Below, one piece after another: positions 45,419-55,071 of a stretch of 64,000 nucleotides of DNA. This stretch comes from Sulfurovum sp. Its GTDB lineage: Bacteria; Campylobacterota; Campylobacteria; Campylobacterales; Sulfurovaceae. Position numbers and translations under genes: made by a program. Within the stretch, counting starts at the first letter, position 1. Every line of letters starts with the position of its first letter. The stretch covers positions 1,077,456-1,141,455 of the forward strand of contig JAIZOF010000001.1 of NCBI GenBank assembly GCA_020525365.1. Direction: 5' to 3'. A model generated the notes under the pieces. The model was not told the DNA's origin. It ran no database searches and saw only the letters and a list, made by a program, of their open reading frames with translations.

Positions 45419-46741
45419 TTGCCAGCAAGAAGCAACAGCACCATGATGCAACGTGACCTAGAGGTGATATGGCACCCCTGCACACAGATGAAAGATCATG
45501 AAACCTTACCCTTGATTCCTATAAAATCAGGTAGAGGTGTCTACCTTTATGATTTTGAAGGCAATAGTTATATTGATGCTATTAGTTCTTGGTGGGTTAA
45601 TCTATTTGGGCATGCTAACCCTGCAATCAATACAAAAGTGAAGAAGCAACTAGATACACTTGAACATGTACTTTTGGCTGGTTTTACGCATGAGCCAGCA
45701 GTAGAGCTTGCACATAGATTGGTTAGCATTACACCTCATGGATTAAAGAAAGTTTTTTATGTTGACAATGGCTCAAGTGCAGTTGAGGCAGCACTAAAGA
45801 TGAGCTATCACTACCATCGTAATAAAGGTAGATCTAAATCACTTTTTTTATCGTTGACAAATTCCTATCATGGTGAGACCATTGGAGCACTCTCCGTTGG
45901 AGATGTGGCACTTTATAAAGAGACATATGAGCCACTCCTTATTGCCAATAAACAGGTACCAGTACCTAAAAATCAAAGCCAAGAGGCAGCAGCTGAAGCA
46001 CTAGAGGTGCTTCAGTGGGTACTACAAACACAGGGAGAAGAGGTTGCTGCTTTGATTGTGGAGCCACTGATACAAGGTGCAGGTGGTATGCATATGTATC
46101 ATCCCGACTATCTTGTAGGAGCATGGGAGTTGACACAAAAGTATGATGTTCATCTGATTGCAGATGAGATTATGACTGGTTTTGGACGTACGGGAAAAAT
46201 GTTTGCTTGCGAACATGCAGATATATCGCCTGATTTTATGACACTCTCAAAAGGGCTGACAGGTGGCTATTTACCACTCTCTGTTGTTATGACAACCAAT
46301 GAGGTTTATGGGGCATTCTATTGTGACTACAATGAACACAAAGCATTTCTTCATTCTCATAGCTATACAGGAAATCCTTTGGCATGCGGTGCAGCATTGG
46401 CAACACTTGATATTTTTGAAGAAGAAGATGTCTTATGTCAAAATAGAAAAAAAAGTGCCTATATTGCCCAAAAGTTAAAGCATTTTCACTCATTGAAGTA
46501 CGTCAAAGAAATTAGACAACAGGGAATGATTGTTGCGGTTGAATTAAAAGAGTATGACCCCAAAGTACGTATTGGGTTAAAAATATATCGTTATGGGTTG
46601 GAAAATGGGGTTTTATTAAGACCACTTGGGAATGTGATTTATTTCATGCCCCCCTATATCATTACAGAGCAGGAGATTGACAAGATGCTAGATGTAGCAT
46701 TTGAGGGAATCAGAAAGTTAGACATGAAAGTAAAGATATAA
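45419..46741 (+). CDS. bioA: Adenosylmethionine-8-amino-7-oxononanoate aminotransferase
   Basis: BioA (440 residues) makes 7,8-diaminopelargonate in biotin synthesis, using SAM as amino donor and PLP. IWHPCTQMKDHE and SWWVNLFGHANPAIN are BioA-specific N-terminal motifs; IADEIMTGFGRTG has the PLP-binding Asp and TLSKGLTGGYLPLS the Schiff-base lysine. The TTG at 45419 follows AAAGGA by 6 nt; an ATG at 45443 is possible but has no ribosome site. Other bio genes are not in the window. Confidence 0.95.
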   Translation: MPARSNSTMMQRDLEVIWHPCTQMKDHETLPLIPIKSGRGVYLYDFEGNSYIDAISSWWVNLFGHANPAINTKVKKQLDTLEHVLLAGFTHEPAVELAHRLVSITPHGLKKVFYVDNGSSAVEAALKMSYHYHRNKGRSKSLFLSLTNSYHGETIGALSVGDVALYKETYEPLLIANKQVPVPKNQSQEAAAEALEVLQWVLQTQGEEVAALIVEPLIQGAGGMHMYHPDYLVGAWELTQKYDVHLIADEIMTGFGRTGKMFACEHADISPDFMTLSKGLTGGYLPLSVVMTTNEVYGAFYCDYNEHKAFLHSHSYTGNPLACGAALATLDIFEEEDVLCQNRKKSAYIAQKLKHFHSLKYVKEIRQQGMIVAVELKEYDPKVRIGLKIYRYGLENGVLLRPLGNVIYFMPPYIITEQEIDKMLDVAFEGIRKLDMKVKI

Positions 46742-46750
46742 TTCTAAATA

Positions 46751-47725
46751 CTAAAACAATTTACTTAAAAATCCCTTATTGGCTTTATGTAGACGTGTAT
46801 AATGAGGATAGGCACGTTCTATACCAAGTTTCATTGCTTTATTGTAGAGTATTTCTGCTTGTTTTTTATCTTTTTCGATACCGATACCATATTCATACAT
46901 CTGTCCAAGGTCACACATTGCTTCACCATAATCATCATCTATGGCAAGGTGGTTGATTAGCACAAAGGCTTCTGAAAGGTTCTGTTGGAGAATATCGCCC
47001 TTAAAGAGGGAACGTGCTAGCATTAGCTGAGCAAATTTGGAGTGAGTGGCTGCAGAAATAAGCAAAAGCTGTGCTGCTTCTTCTTTTCTATCTGTTCTGG
47101 CAAGATCGCCTATATATGTAATTACCTCTTCTATCTCTTTTTCTGTATAGCCTTCATTGCTAATTTTTAGAAGCCATGTATTTGCAGAAGGGTAGTACTC
47201 TTGGGATACCTCAATTGGAGGATATTGTGCTATCATATCTTCTAGTTTCTGTTCAATATAGGGAATAGCTTCATAGTTTTTATCTGTCTCCTCCTCCTCT
47301 TTTTGCTTAGCAGATACTGCAATAATCTTTTCCCCATCTTTAAGAAGATTCTCAATACTATCTAAAGAGTGAATGGTTTTTGGTAAAAGTTCATCTGTAT
47401 CAGTCTCCTTGACTGTTGCTTGCCTCAAAATATCTGAATCTTCTTTATCGACTGTATCTTGTATTGAAATATCTGTATCTTCTTCGTCTGTTGATTCAAG
47501 GTCTGAAATACGTTGATGTATCTCTTTGTGAGAGGTTTCATTGTAATCTGAAATGAGTGTTTGGGTTTGTGCATAGTTCTTTGCTTGAAGCTCCTTAATA
47601 ATTCTCTGTATCTTCTTATCACTCTTAAGCAGATAGAGTTTTTGTGTTTGAAGTTGAATTGTTTCAGTATCTCCAATAGAGATAGCTAAGCTAATGATAT
47701 TTAAACGCTTTTGAGTTTGGTTCAT
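46751..47725 (-). CDS. Sel1-repeat protein with long charged N-terminal region
   Basis: This protein of about 324 residues is cytosolic by sequence (no signal peptide). The N-terminal half is Gln/Glu/Asp-rich, with repeats around DEEDTDISIQDTVDKED and a likely coiled coil. The C-terminal 110 residues hold Sel1-like repeats (AQLMLARSLFKGD, then MCDLGQMYEYGIGIEKDKKQ). Sel1 proteins act as scaffolds; no partner can be named. I chose the ATG at 47725 because GGGGATTA precedes it; the frame extends upstream into the next gene with hydrophobic but unlikely sequence. Confidence 0.78.
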   Translation of the reverse strand: MNQTQKRLNIISLAISIGDTETIQLQTQKLYLLKSDKKIQRIIKELQAKNYAQTQTLISDYNETSHKEIHQRISDLESTDEEDTDISIQDTVDKEDSDILRQATVKETDTDELLPKTIHSLDSIENLLKDGEKIIAVSAKQKEEEETDKNYEAIPYIEQKLEDMIAQYPPIEVSQEYYPSANTWLLKISNEGYTEKEIEEVITYIGDLARTDRKEEAAQLLLISAATHSKFAQLMLARSLFKGDILQQNLSEAFVLINHLAIDDDYGEAMCDLGQMYEYGIGIEKDKKQAEILYNKAMKLGIERAYPHYTRLHKANKGFLSKLF

Positions 47726-47804
47726 GCACTTAATCCCCTGAGAGTATAATGGGTTAAGTATAGCATATGCTTGCTTTATAAAAATTAAGTATATGCTATT
47801 GAAA

Positions 47805-48377
47805 CTAAAGATCAGTACTAAGTGCCAGTAGACGGCAAGAGTTCTCCAATATAGCAATTTTTTTAGCCATTTCAGTGATGTCTCTGTCGTAGGCTATTAG
47901 CCCAAACCCTTTTATGAGAAGTAGATGCGTATCGTATTTTTGAAAAAACTTAGAGATTTCATAGGGTGCTCGCTCTATCCAGTTGCTAAACTGTTGTGGG
48001 TCATAGACGACAACCTCTCCAAGTATCTGTTGCCCATAATAGTCTTGAGGAAAAACATTACTATGTTTGAGGGACAAAGCTGTAGCATAAGGTGGCATAG
48101 TATAACTGATATATTTTGCATTAGAAATACTTTCGTATATATGCTCATGGATATATACATCACTGTTAGCAAGACTCCATCGATAGTCACGCTTTTGGCA
48201 ATCAAGTTGCACAAGAGATGATTTGGTTACTTTATTAAGGATGGTATCTTTGGAATTAATAATGAAGCTATTGGTAGTAACACGTGCTGAAATGGAGCCA
48301 TGATAAACCCCAAAAAAATTTTTTTCAAAAAGAGAGTGAGAGATACGTTGTATCTCACTAATGAGATATCTGTCCAT
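47805..48377 (-). CDS. Class II aldolase/adducin-fold protein with altered metal site
   Basis: This 190-residue protein has the fold of class II aldolases (AraD/FucA): HGSISARV near residue 26 and the His-x-His of IHEHIYE near residue 77 are present. The third zinc histidine, normally in GHG, is replaced: KGFGLIAY. With two of three histidines left, metal binding may be weaker, or the protein may have another role. It lies divergently from rsmH with a 113-nt gap. Confidence 0.75.
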   Translation of the reverse strand: MDRYLISEIQRISHSLFEKNFFGVYHGSISARVTTNSFIINSKDTILNKVTKSSLVQLDCQKRDYRWSLANSDVYIHEHIYESISNAKYISYTMPPYATALSLKHSNVFPQDYYGQQILGEVVVYDPQQFSNWIERAPYEISKFFQKYDTHLLLIKGFGLIAYDRDITEMAKKIAILENSCRLLALSTDL

Positions 48378-48490
48378 AATTTTGACAACCTTTGTTAGGA
48401 TTATTTAGGTATTATAACAGTAATATTTAGTTAATAACGAATAGTACAAGAAAGCATTACATGATAACTTTTGTATAAAAAAGGAAATAC

Positions 48491-49420
48491 GTGGAGAGTC
48501 CACATATACCGGTATTATTGAATGAGGTTCTAAAAAATTTTGAGGAAACTCCAGAGGGGTACTTTGTTGATTGTACTCTTGGATATGCTGGACATAGTAG
48601 TGCAATATTAAAGTACTATTCTCATTTGAAACATATTGGTATTGATCGAGATGATGAGGCGCTTGCTTTCTCAAAGAAGAGACTCCATCTCTTTTCTGAT
48701 CGTAGCAGACTCTACAAGGGAACCTTCAGTATGGTACTTCCAACACTAAGAGAAAAGCCTATTACGGCACTTTTGGCTGATTTTGGTGTCTCTTCGTTGC
48801 AACTTGACAAGAAAGAGAGGGGCTTCTCTTTTGATTCAGAGATGCTTGATATGCGTATGGATACTTCTGCGTCATTAAGTGCCTATGAGGTGATCAATCA
48901 TTATAAGAGGGAAAAATTAGAGTATATATTTAATCAGTATGGGGAAGTACGCTCTTATAAAAAACTTGCTGGTACCATTGTAGAGGCACGTACCAAGAAA
49001 CCTATTGAAAGTGCAAAAGAGCTGAGTCGTATCATAGAGAAGGTAATACCTAGAGGAGGCAAGATACACCCTGCAACTCTACCATTTCAGGCAATCCGTA
49101 TAGAAGTAAACAATGAACTTGGTGAAATTGAAGGTCTTCTTGATGCAATAGAGACAAAACATTTTCCTGGTGAAGTGATCTCACTTATCTCCTTTCATTC
49201 ACTTGAAGATAGGTTAGTAAAGAACCGATTTAAGAAGTGGTCAACAGAGTGTATATGTGATTCGCATGCAATTCGTTGTACTTGTGGAAAAAATCATGCG
49301 TTAGGGAAAATACTTTCTCGAAAACCTGTCACTGCTTCAAAGGAGGAGTTGAGAAATAATCCTAGAAGCCATTCAGCGAAACTAAGAAGCTTTAGGTTTA
49401 AGGATAGAAATAATGCATGA
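48491..49420 (+). CDS. rsmH: 16S rRNA m4C1402 methyltransferase
   Basis: RsmH (309 residues) methylates N4 of C1402 in 16S rRNA. The motif HIPVLLNEVL at the start, FVDCTLGYAGHSSAIL (SAM site), ADFGVSSLQLDKKERGFSF and ISFHSLEDRLVKNRFK are diagnostic. Start is GTG, preceded by AAAAGGAAATAC. As elsewhere in bacteria it heads a division locus and overlaps the ftsL-like gene by 8 nt. Confidence 0.96.
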   Translation: MESPHIPVLLNEVLKNFEETPEGYFVDCTLGYAGHSSAILKYYSHLKHIGIDRDDEALAFSKKRLHLFSDRSRLYKGTFSMVLPTLREKPITALLADFGVSSLQLDKKERGFSFDSEMLDMRMDTSASLSAYEVINHYKREKLEYIFNQYGEVRSYKKLAGTIVEARTKKPIESAKELSRIIEKVIPRGGKIHPATLPFQAIRIEVNNELGEIEGLLDAIETKHFPGEVISLISFHSLEDRLVKNRFKKWSTECICDSHAIRCTCGKNHALGKILSRKPVTASKEELRNNPRSHSAKLRSFRFKDRNNA

Positions 49421-49679
49421 AAAACAGAGAAAAAGAGTTCCAAATGGTATTACATTTGGTATGTTTGGCACCATTTTGATGACAATGATAATTGTATTAG
49501 TGCTTACGCTACTAAAGATATACCTGAGTAATCAAATCTATTATGAAAGCAAAAAAGTCAACAAGATATATCGTCAGGTAGAGGCACTTAAAGCAGAAAA
49601 GGAAATACTGCAACAGAATGTAGAAGCCTTAAAGTTCAAAAATCGTGTCACCGATACAATTTTTGTTATTGAAGAGTAG
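49413..49679 (+). CDS. ftsL: FtsL-like division protein
   Basis: This 88-residue bitopic protein has a short cytoplasmic N-terminus, one membrane helix (about 18-40) and a periplasmic coiled coil (about 48-75, VEALKAEKEILQQNVEALK). This and its place directly after rsmH fit FtsL, which with FtsB and FtsQ activates septal peptidoglycan synthesis. FtsL sequences diverge strongly, so the assignment is mostly by layout and position. Confidence 0.75.
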   Translation: MHEKQRKRVPNGITFGMFGTILMTMIIVLVLTLLKIYLSNQIYYESKKVNKIYRQVEALKAEKEILQQNVEALKFKNRVTDTIFVIEE

Positions 49680-49688
49680 GTAGGTATT

Positions 49689-52600
49689 ATGAAAGGATTT
49701 ATTAAGTTTGCTATTGATAGACCTATGCTTAACCATACACTTATGGTCTTTATGCTTCTGTTGGCTGTTTTTGCCTATCGAAATATTGCCAAAGAGATAT
49801 TTCCCGCCTCTACACTCGATGAGATTTCAATTACTGGAGGTTATGTTGGTGCTAGTGCTGATGTGTTAGATAAAATGGTTGTAAAGCAGATAGAGGATAA
49901 ACTTAAAAGTCTCTCTGAGATTGATACTATCTATACAACCATTCAAAATGGTCTATTTTCTATTAGGGCTGACATTGGGCCAAACAATAATAAGCAATTG
50001 GTACTTTCAAGTGTAAAGGATATTATTGCCAATACAAGACATGATTTTCCTTCTGATATGGTTGAGCCTGTGGCAAGGATTGTGATACACGACTATCCAT
50101 TATTGCTTGTTGCCATATCTGGCGATGTGTCTAAAAAAAGATTGCTCGATGTGGCAGATGACCTTAAAGGAGAATTGGCACTCATTAAAGAGCTTAGTGG
50201 CATTATTGTTCGAGGAGATGCCAATAATGAAGTACTTATTACCTTTGATCAAGAAAAACTTGATGCCTATGAGTTAAGCAATCAAGCTGCTTATGAAGCT
50301 ATTAGTCAAATTTCATCTATTGTACCGGCTGGGAAAATAGATGAGACAGGAAACCACCTATATCTCTCTACAATTAATGGTGAAAAGACAGCAAAAGCAA
50401 TTGGAGATACACTTATTGGTATTAATGGGAAACATATTAGATTAAAAGATATTGCCACCGTAAAGGTAGGACTGGGTGACCCTGTACAAATTTCTCATTT
50501 TAATGGAAAGCCAAATATCTCTTTGAATCTCCAAAAAACCAAAGAGGGAAATGCAATTACTTTGAGTAAAGAGATAAAAAAGATACTTAGACGATATAAA
50601 AAAGTATACCCAGACATCTCTTTTTCTACCTACACTGACACCTCGGTATGGATTAAGAATCGTCTCAATCTTATCTCCTCTAATATTCTTTTTGGACTTA
50701 TTTTAGTCTTCTTGGCACTTTTTCTTTCAGTTAATATTCGTATTGCATGGGTGGTTGCTATTGGTATTCCTACTTCATTTTTTATTGCACTCATTGCGGC
50801 AAATATGATTGGTTATTCACTCAATATGTTGACATTACTTGGGGCACTGATTGCGTTAGGCATGTTGGTAGATGAGGCAATTGTTGTTGCAGAGAATATC
50901 TATCGTCATCTTGAGATGGGAAAAAGTCCCAAAGAGGCAGCAATAGATGGAGCAACAGAGATGTTTCCTGCAGTACTAACTGCAACACTCACGACAGTCT
51001 TTGCTTTTTTGCCACTACTCATTATGAGTGGAAAAATGGGTATGTTTATGCAGGTACTGCCAGTGATGATCTCTATTTTATTATTAAGTTCACTCTTTGA
51101 AGCATTCTATTTCCTGCCACTGCATGCCAAAGAGTTTTTTAATATTGGAAATATGAATAATCTTAATAAAAAGAAAGGTTTTTGGAAACAGTTTGTTGAT
51201 GGCTATAAAGCACTTCTTGCACGGTTGCTATATACCAAATGGAAGTCACTATTTTTATTGGTACTTTTTATTGTATTTGCTACTATTGGAATCGTAAAGG
51301 TCACTAGGTTTCAGCTCTTTCCTGAGTTTGATGCACAGCAGGTTTATATTAGTGGAAAGATAAATATTAATCATAATCTTTATGAGACAGAAGCTTATAT
51401 TGTTCGTATAGAGAAGAAACTTCTCAAAATACTAAATAAAAATGATGTTGATTCTATAACATCCGTTATTGGTTTTAAATTTAACCCAGACTCCAGTTTT
51501 GAAACTGGGGACAATCTTTTTCAGATATTTGTTAACCTGCATGAAAAGACACCAGAGAGCTTTTTTGGTAAATATATCAACCCTCTACTTTCTTTAGAGT
51601 ATGATGATAGCGATATGATTCGAAAGCGCAAAGCACAGGAGATTGCAAAAGAGATTCAAAAAGAGGTCATAGATCCACTTAAAAAGAGAATAGTTGATGG
51701 AAAACTACTTTATGAGGAGTTTAATGTCTATGTCCAACAAGCAGGAATTGTTAGTCATGATATTGAGATAGGCTTCAGTGCAGACAGCTCTAAAAAAATG
51801 CTTGATGCGCTCCATACTGTAGAACAAAACCTTTCTAGCATGGATGGTGTAGAAGATGTCTTCACCAATGCCAACGAAGGAGAGCGTGAGTTAAAATTGA
51901 GAGTAAATGTGTATGGACAACAACTTGGTTTTACGGAGACCTATGTTGTCAATACGCTTCGTGGTGCTTTTTTAAAAAAGAAACAAGCTAAGATGTTTAA
52001 TAGTGAAGGCTTGATGCATATCAAGATAGAAGATGTTTCTAAAAAGAGTAGTAAGGATATAGCAAATTTTAGACTAACGACTCCAGACAAGAAACAGGCA
52101 GTACGACTTGGTGATATTTGTGATTTTTACTACCAAAAGAGTTTTGTTAAAATATTTAAAGAAGATGGAGACAAAGTACGATCTCTCTTTGCCCATATCA
52201 ATAAGCAGATAGCCACACCTACAGAGATCATGATGAAACTCTCCTCTGTCCTTAAAAAAGTGGAGAAAAATGGTGTTAAGGTGATTATCAAAGGAGAAGA
52301 GAAAGAGAATAAAAAACTACAAAAAGAGATGATACAAGCAGCAATGATCGCCACTTTTCTCATTTTTATCATACTGGTGTGGATGTTTGACTCTTTGGTT
52401 TTTCCCTTGCTTATTCTCTCTACAATTCCACTTTCAATTCTAGGAGCACTCACAGGAACAAAACTGATGGGAATTCATATGACGCTTCCTGGGGTAATGG
52501 GTATTATTGGTTTGGCGGGTGTGGTAGTAAATGATGGATTGATTATGCTCGATTTTATTAAAAATAGTAGAGATTATGACACATTGGTGCAAAAAGCTGG

Positions 52601-52817
52601 TATGCGGTTACGTCCGATTATTCTGACTTCTGTGACAACCGTTTTGGGACTCTCTTCATTGATTTTCTTTGCCAGTGGTCAAGCACTTATTCTTCAACCA
52701 ATGGCAATCTCTCTTGGTTTTGGTGTTGCATGGGGGACAGTACTCAATCTTTTCTATGTACCGTTGATGTATGCTGTTATCTATAAGGTTTCGGCAAAGA
52801 GTACAATGGAACGTTAG
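49689..52817 (+). CDS. RND-family (AcrB-like) efflux transporter
   Basis: This 1042-residue inner-membrane transporter has twelve expected helices in two halves, each with a large periplasmic loop. MLNHTLMVFMLLLAVFAYRN starts helix 1, GMLVDEAIVVAENIYRHLE is the helix 4 proton-relay region with its Asp, and VVVNDGLIMLDFIKNSRDYD is the matching region in the second half. No membrane-fusion protein or TolC gene is adjacent, so it may pair with components elsewhere or be of a less studied RND group. It begins 9 nt after ftsL. Confidence 0.92.
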   Translation: MKGFIKFAIDRPMLNHTLMVFMLLLAVFAYRNIAKEIFPASTLDEISITGGYVGASADVLDKMVVKQIEDKLKSLSEIDTIYTTIQNGLFSIRADIGPNNNKQLVLSSVKDIIANTRHDFPSDMVEPVARIVIHDYPLLLVAISGDVSKKRLLDVADDLKGELALIKELSGIIVRGDANNEVLITFDQEKLDAYELSNQAAYEAISQISSIVPAGKIDETGNHLYLSTINGEKTAKAIGDTLIGINGKHIRLKDIATVKVGLGDPVQISHFNGKPNISLNLQKTKEGNAITLSKEIKKILRRYKKVYPDISFSTYTDTSVWIKNRLNLISSNILFGLILVFLALFLSVNIRIAWVVAIGIPTSFFIALIAANMIGYSLNMLTLLGALIALGMLVDEAIVVAENIYRHLEMGKSPKEAAIDGATEMFPAVLTATLTTVFAFLPLLIMSGKMGMFMQVLPVMISILLLSSLFEAFYFLPLHAKEFFNIGNMNNLNKKKGFWKQFVDGYKALLARLLYTKWKSLFLLVLFIVFATIGIVKVTRFQLFPEFDAQQVYISGKININHNLYETEAYIVRIEKKLLKILNKNDVDSITSVIGFKFNPDSSFETGDNLFQIFVNLHEKTPESFFGKYINPLLSLEYDDSDMIRKRKAQEIAKEIQKEVIDPLKKRIVDGKLLYEEFNVYVQQAGIVSHDIEIGFSADSSKKMLDALHTVEQNLSSMDGVEDVFTNANEGERELKLRVNVYGQQLGFTETYVVNTLRGAFLKKKQAKMFNSEGLMHIKIEDVSKKSSKDIANFRLTTPDKKQAVRLGDICDFYYQKSFVKIFKEDGDKVRSLFAHINKQIATPTEIMMKLSSVLKKVEKNGVKVIIKGEEKENKKLQKEMIQAAMIATFLIFIILVWMFDSLVFPLLILSTIPLSILGALTGTKLMGIHMTLPGVMGIIGLAGVVVNDGLIMLDFIKNSRDYDTLVQKAGMRLRPIILTSVTTVLGLSSLIFFASGQALILQPMAISLGFGVAWGTVLNLFYVPLMYAVIYKVSAKSTMER

Positions 52818-52867
52818 CGAATTTTAGTTATAATTATCTGCTTAAATATTACCACAAAAGGGTATAG

Positions 52868-53764
52868 ATGCTCAATGCTGTTGAGAGAAAGATTAGTCAG
52901 TTTATTATAGAGCTTGATGATAAAGAGGTTACAGCGCTTTATATGAGCCTTCCTCATGGAAAACGTCTGCGTGCCAAGCTTATTTTAAACATAGCAGGTG
53001 GTTCACTGTCTGTCATTAAAACAGCTGCAGTAGTAGAGATGATTCATGCGGCAAGCTTGTTGCATGATGATGTAATCGATAATGCCAATATGCGTCGTGC
53101 CAAACCTTCACTCAATGCTATTTATGGCAACAAAACAGCCATTATGTTTGGTGATATTCTCTACTCTAAGGGTTTTTTTGAACTCAATAACATTTCACCT
53201 AAAATAGCAAAACTCATCTCCAATGCTGTTACGCAGTTGAGTCTTGGAGAGCTTAAAGATGTTTCACTTTCAAAAACATTTAATACCAATAAAGATATCT
53301 ATTTTGAAATGATCTACCAGAAGACAGCCTCACTCATAGAGGCAAGTGCAGGAGCAGCTGCAGTGTTGGCAGGTAAACCTGAAGAGCCTTTTATGACCTA
53401 TGGTCGTAATCTTGGTTTGGCATTTCAAATGATCGATGATCTACTTGATATTACACAAGATAGCACCATACTTGGCAAACCGGCACTACATGATTTTGTG
53501 GAAGGGAAGACAACACTGCCCTATATTTACCTGTATGAAGTACTCGATGAAGCAGGAAAAGAGAAGCTCCAGAAGATGCATGCACGATCGCTGAAGAAAG
53601 AAGAGCTTGACTGGCTAAAAAGAGAGTTTGAGACCCATCAAATACTCTCTAGATGCTACACACAGGCAAAAACACTTATTGATGAAGCGGTCGAGTCAAT
53701 GTATCAATTGGGAGAAGATACACTTTGTAAGATTGCAATAGAAATGATAGACAGGGAGTTTTAG
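52868..53764 (+). CDS. ispB: Polyprenyl diphosphate synthase (octaprenyl type)
   Basis: This 298-residue trans-prenyltransferase has the first Asp-rich motif LLHDDVIDNANMRR (Asp67, Asp68, Asp71) and the second in FQMIDDLLDITQD. It lengthens isoprenyl diphosphate, probably to make the menaquinone side chain; chain length cannot be fixed from sequence. It overlaps the hemA GTG by one base (TAGTG). Confidence 0.88.
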   Translation: MLNAVERKISQFIIELDDKEVTALYMSLPHGKRLRAKLILNIAGGSLSVIKTAAVVEMIHAASLLHDDVIDNANMRRAKPSLNAIYGNKTAIMFGDILYSKGFFELNNISPKIAKLISNAVTQLSLGELKDVSLSKTFNTNKDIYFEMIYQKTASLIEASAGAAAVLAGKPEEPFMTYGRNLGLAFQMIDDLLDITQDSTILGKPALHDFVEGKTTLPYIYLYEVLDEAGKEKLQKMHARSLKKEELDWLKREFETHQILSRCYTQAKTLIDEAVESMYQLGEDTLCKIAIEMIDREF

Positions 53765-55071
53765 TGTACTATCAGGCAGTCAGTTTTTCACACAAAAATT
53801 GTGATTTTGCAATGCGAGAACATCTTACCTTCTCCAATAATGAGGAGATGCAAATTTTTCTTGAGCATCTTACACAATTTGAATTTATCCATGAAGCATT
53901 TGTAATTTCTACCTGCAATCGTGTGGAAGTGGTACTTGCTACCCGTGATAATTTTGCCAGCTTTCATTCAGTTTTGGGTCTAATGGCACAAAAAAGTCAG
54001 TTAAATTTTTATGATCTAAAGCGTACTGTGAAGCGTTATGATGACGAAGAGGCAATAGAGCATATTTTTTCAGTAGTCTCTTCTCTTGATTCATTGGTAA
54101 TAGGAGAGTCTCAGATTACCGGACAGGTCAAGGATGCATTTAAATTTTCCTTTCAAAATGGTACAGCGGGTCGAAAACTCAATCGTGTTGTCTCCTATGC
54201 AGTCAAATGTGCTGCCAAAGTGCGTAATGTTACCAATATTTCTCAAAACCCTATCTCTATTGCCTCTGTTGCTGTTGCACAGGCACATAAAATACTCAAT
54301 GATAATATACAGGGCATGAAGGGCATCGTGGTAGGTGCTGGTGAAATGGGCATACTTGCTACTAGACATTTGCTAAGGGTTGGATGTGATGTTGTGCTTA
54401 TTGGTCGCAACATTGAAAAGGTGAAAAGGGTAGCAGAGTCACTTGGAGAGAATGTGAAGGCAGATACAATGGAAAACCTTCCAAAGTATATCAATCGATA
54501 CCGCCTTCTCTTCTCTGCCACCTCTTCTCTTGAACCAGTTATTACACAAGAGCTTATAGAGAATGAAACACTGTCTAGGCACTGGTTTGATATGGCGATC
54601 CCTAGAGATATTGCCGACATAGACCTTCCAAAATTACAACTTTTCCGCATAGATGATCTACGTTCAATTTCTGATGAGAACCATGCTATGCGTCAGGAGC
54701 AAGCAATACGGGCACAGGAGATTGTACAAAAATATACAGATGAATTTTATACATGGCTAAGAGCCCTCTCCGTTGAGCCAGTTATTAAACAAATGAGGGA
54801 GCATGTCTCTGTTGCTATTGAAAAGGAGATACAGCGGGCACTGAAAAAAGGTTTTATTCCCAAAGAGTATGAAGTCAATATGCGCAAGATGGCACAGCAG
54901 ATGTTTAATAGATTTCTACATGATCCAACCCAGAATTTACGCAAGTCATCAACTGAGAAGAAGAGTGCCAATTGCATAGAAGAGATTAAGAAGATATTCA
55001 ATATTGATACTGAGCATATTGATTTTAAACAGTATAAAAATGACCACCATGCTAAAGGATACGACACGTGA
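53764..55071 (+). CDS. hemA: Glutamyl-tRNA reductase
   Basis: HemA (435 residues) reduces glutamyl-tRNA to glutamate semialdehyde, the first step of C5-pathway tetrapyrrole synthesis. The catalytic cysteine is Cys51 in [30 protein letters not shown] and the NADPH-binding [15 protein letters not shown] follow, then a C-terminal dimerisation helix region. GTG start overlaps the polyprenyl synthase stop; stop overlaps the proS start (GTGA). Confidence 0.97.
   Translation: MYYQAVSFSHKNCDFAMREHLTFSNNEEMQIFLEHLTQFEFIHEAFVISTCNRVEVVLATRDNFASFHSVLGLMAQKSQLNFYDLKRTVKRYDDEEAIEHIFSVVSSLDSLVIGESQITGQVKDAFKFSFQNGTAGRKLNRVVSYAVKCAAKVRNVTNISQNPISIASVAVAQAHKILNDNIQGMKGIVVGAGEMGILATRHLLRVGCDVVLIGRNIEKVKRVAESLGENVKADTMENLPKYINRYRLLFSATSSLEPVITQELIENETLSRHWFDMAIPRDIADIDLPKLQLFRIDDLRSISDENHAMRQEQAIRAQEIVQKYTDEFYTWLRALSVEPVIKQMREHVSVAIEKEIQRALKKGFIPKEYEVNMRKMAQQMFNRFLHDPTQNLRKSSTEKKSANCIEEIKKIFNIDTEHIDFKQYKNDHHAKGYDT

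Noticed and set aside
45334-45483. Upstream extension of the SurA-N gene
   Set aside because: The extra 50 codons overlap the divergent bioA start and show no signal or family sequence; the ATG at 45333 puts the membrane helix in the normal place.
49689-52817. RND gene as a CusA-type metal pump
   Set aside because: No methionine-rich metal motifs or neighbouring cusB-like gene are visible; only a general RND assignment is supported.
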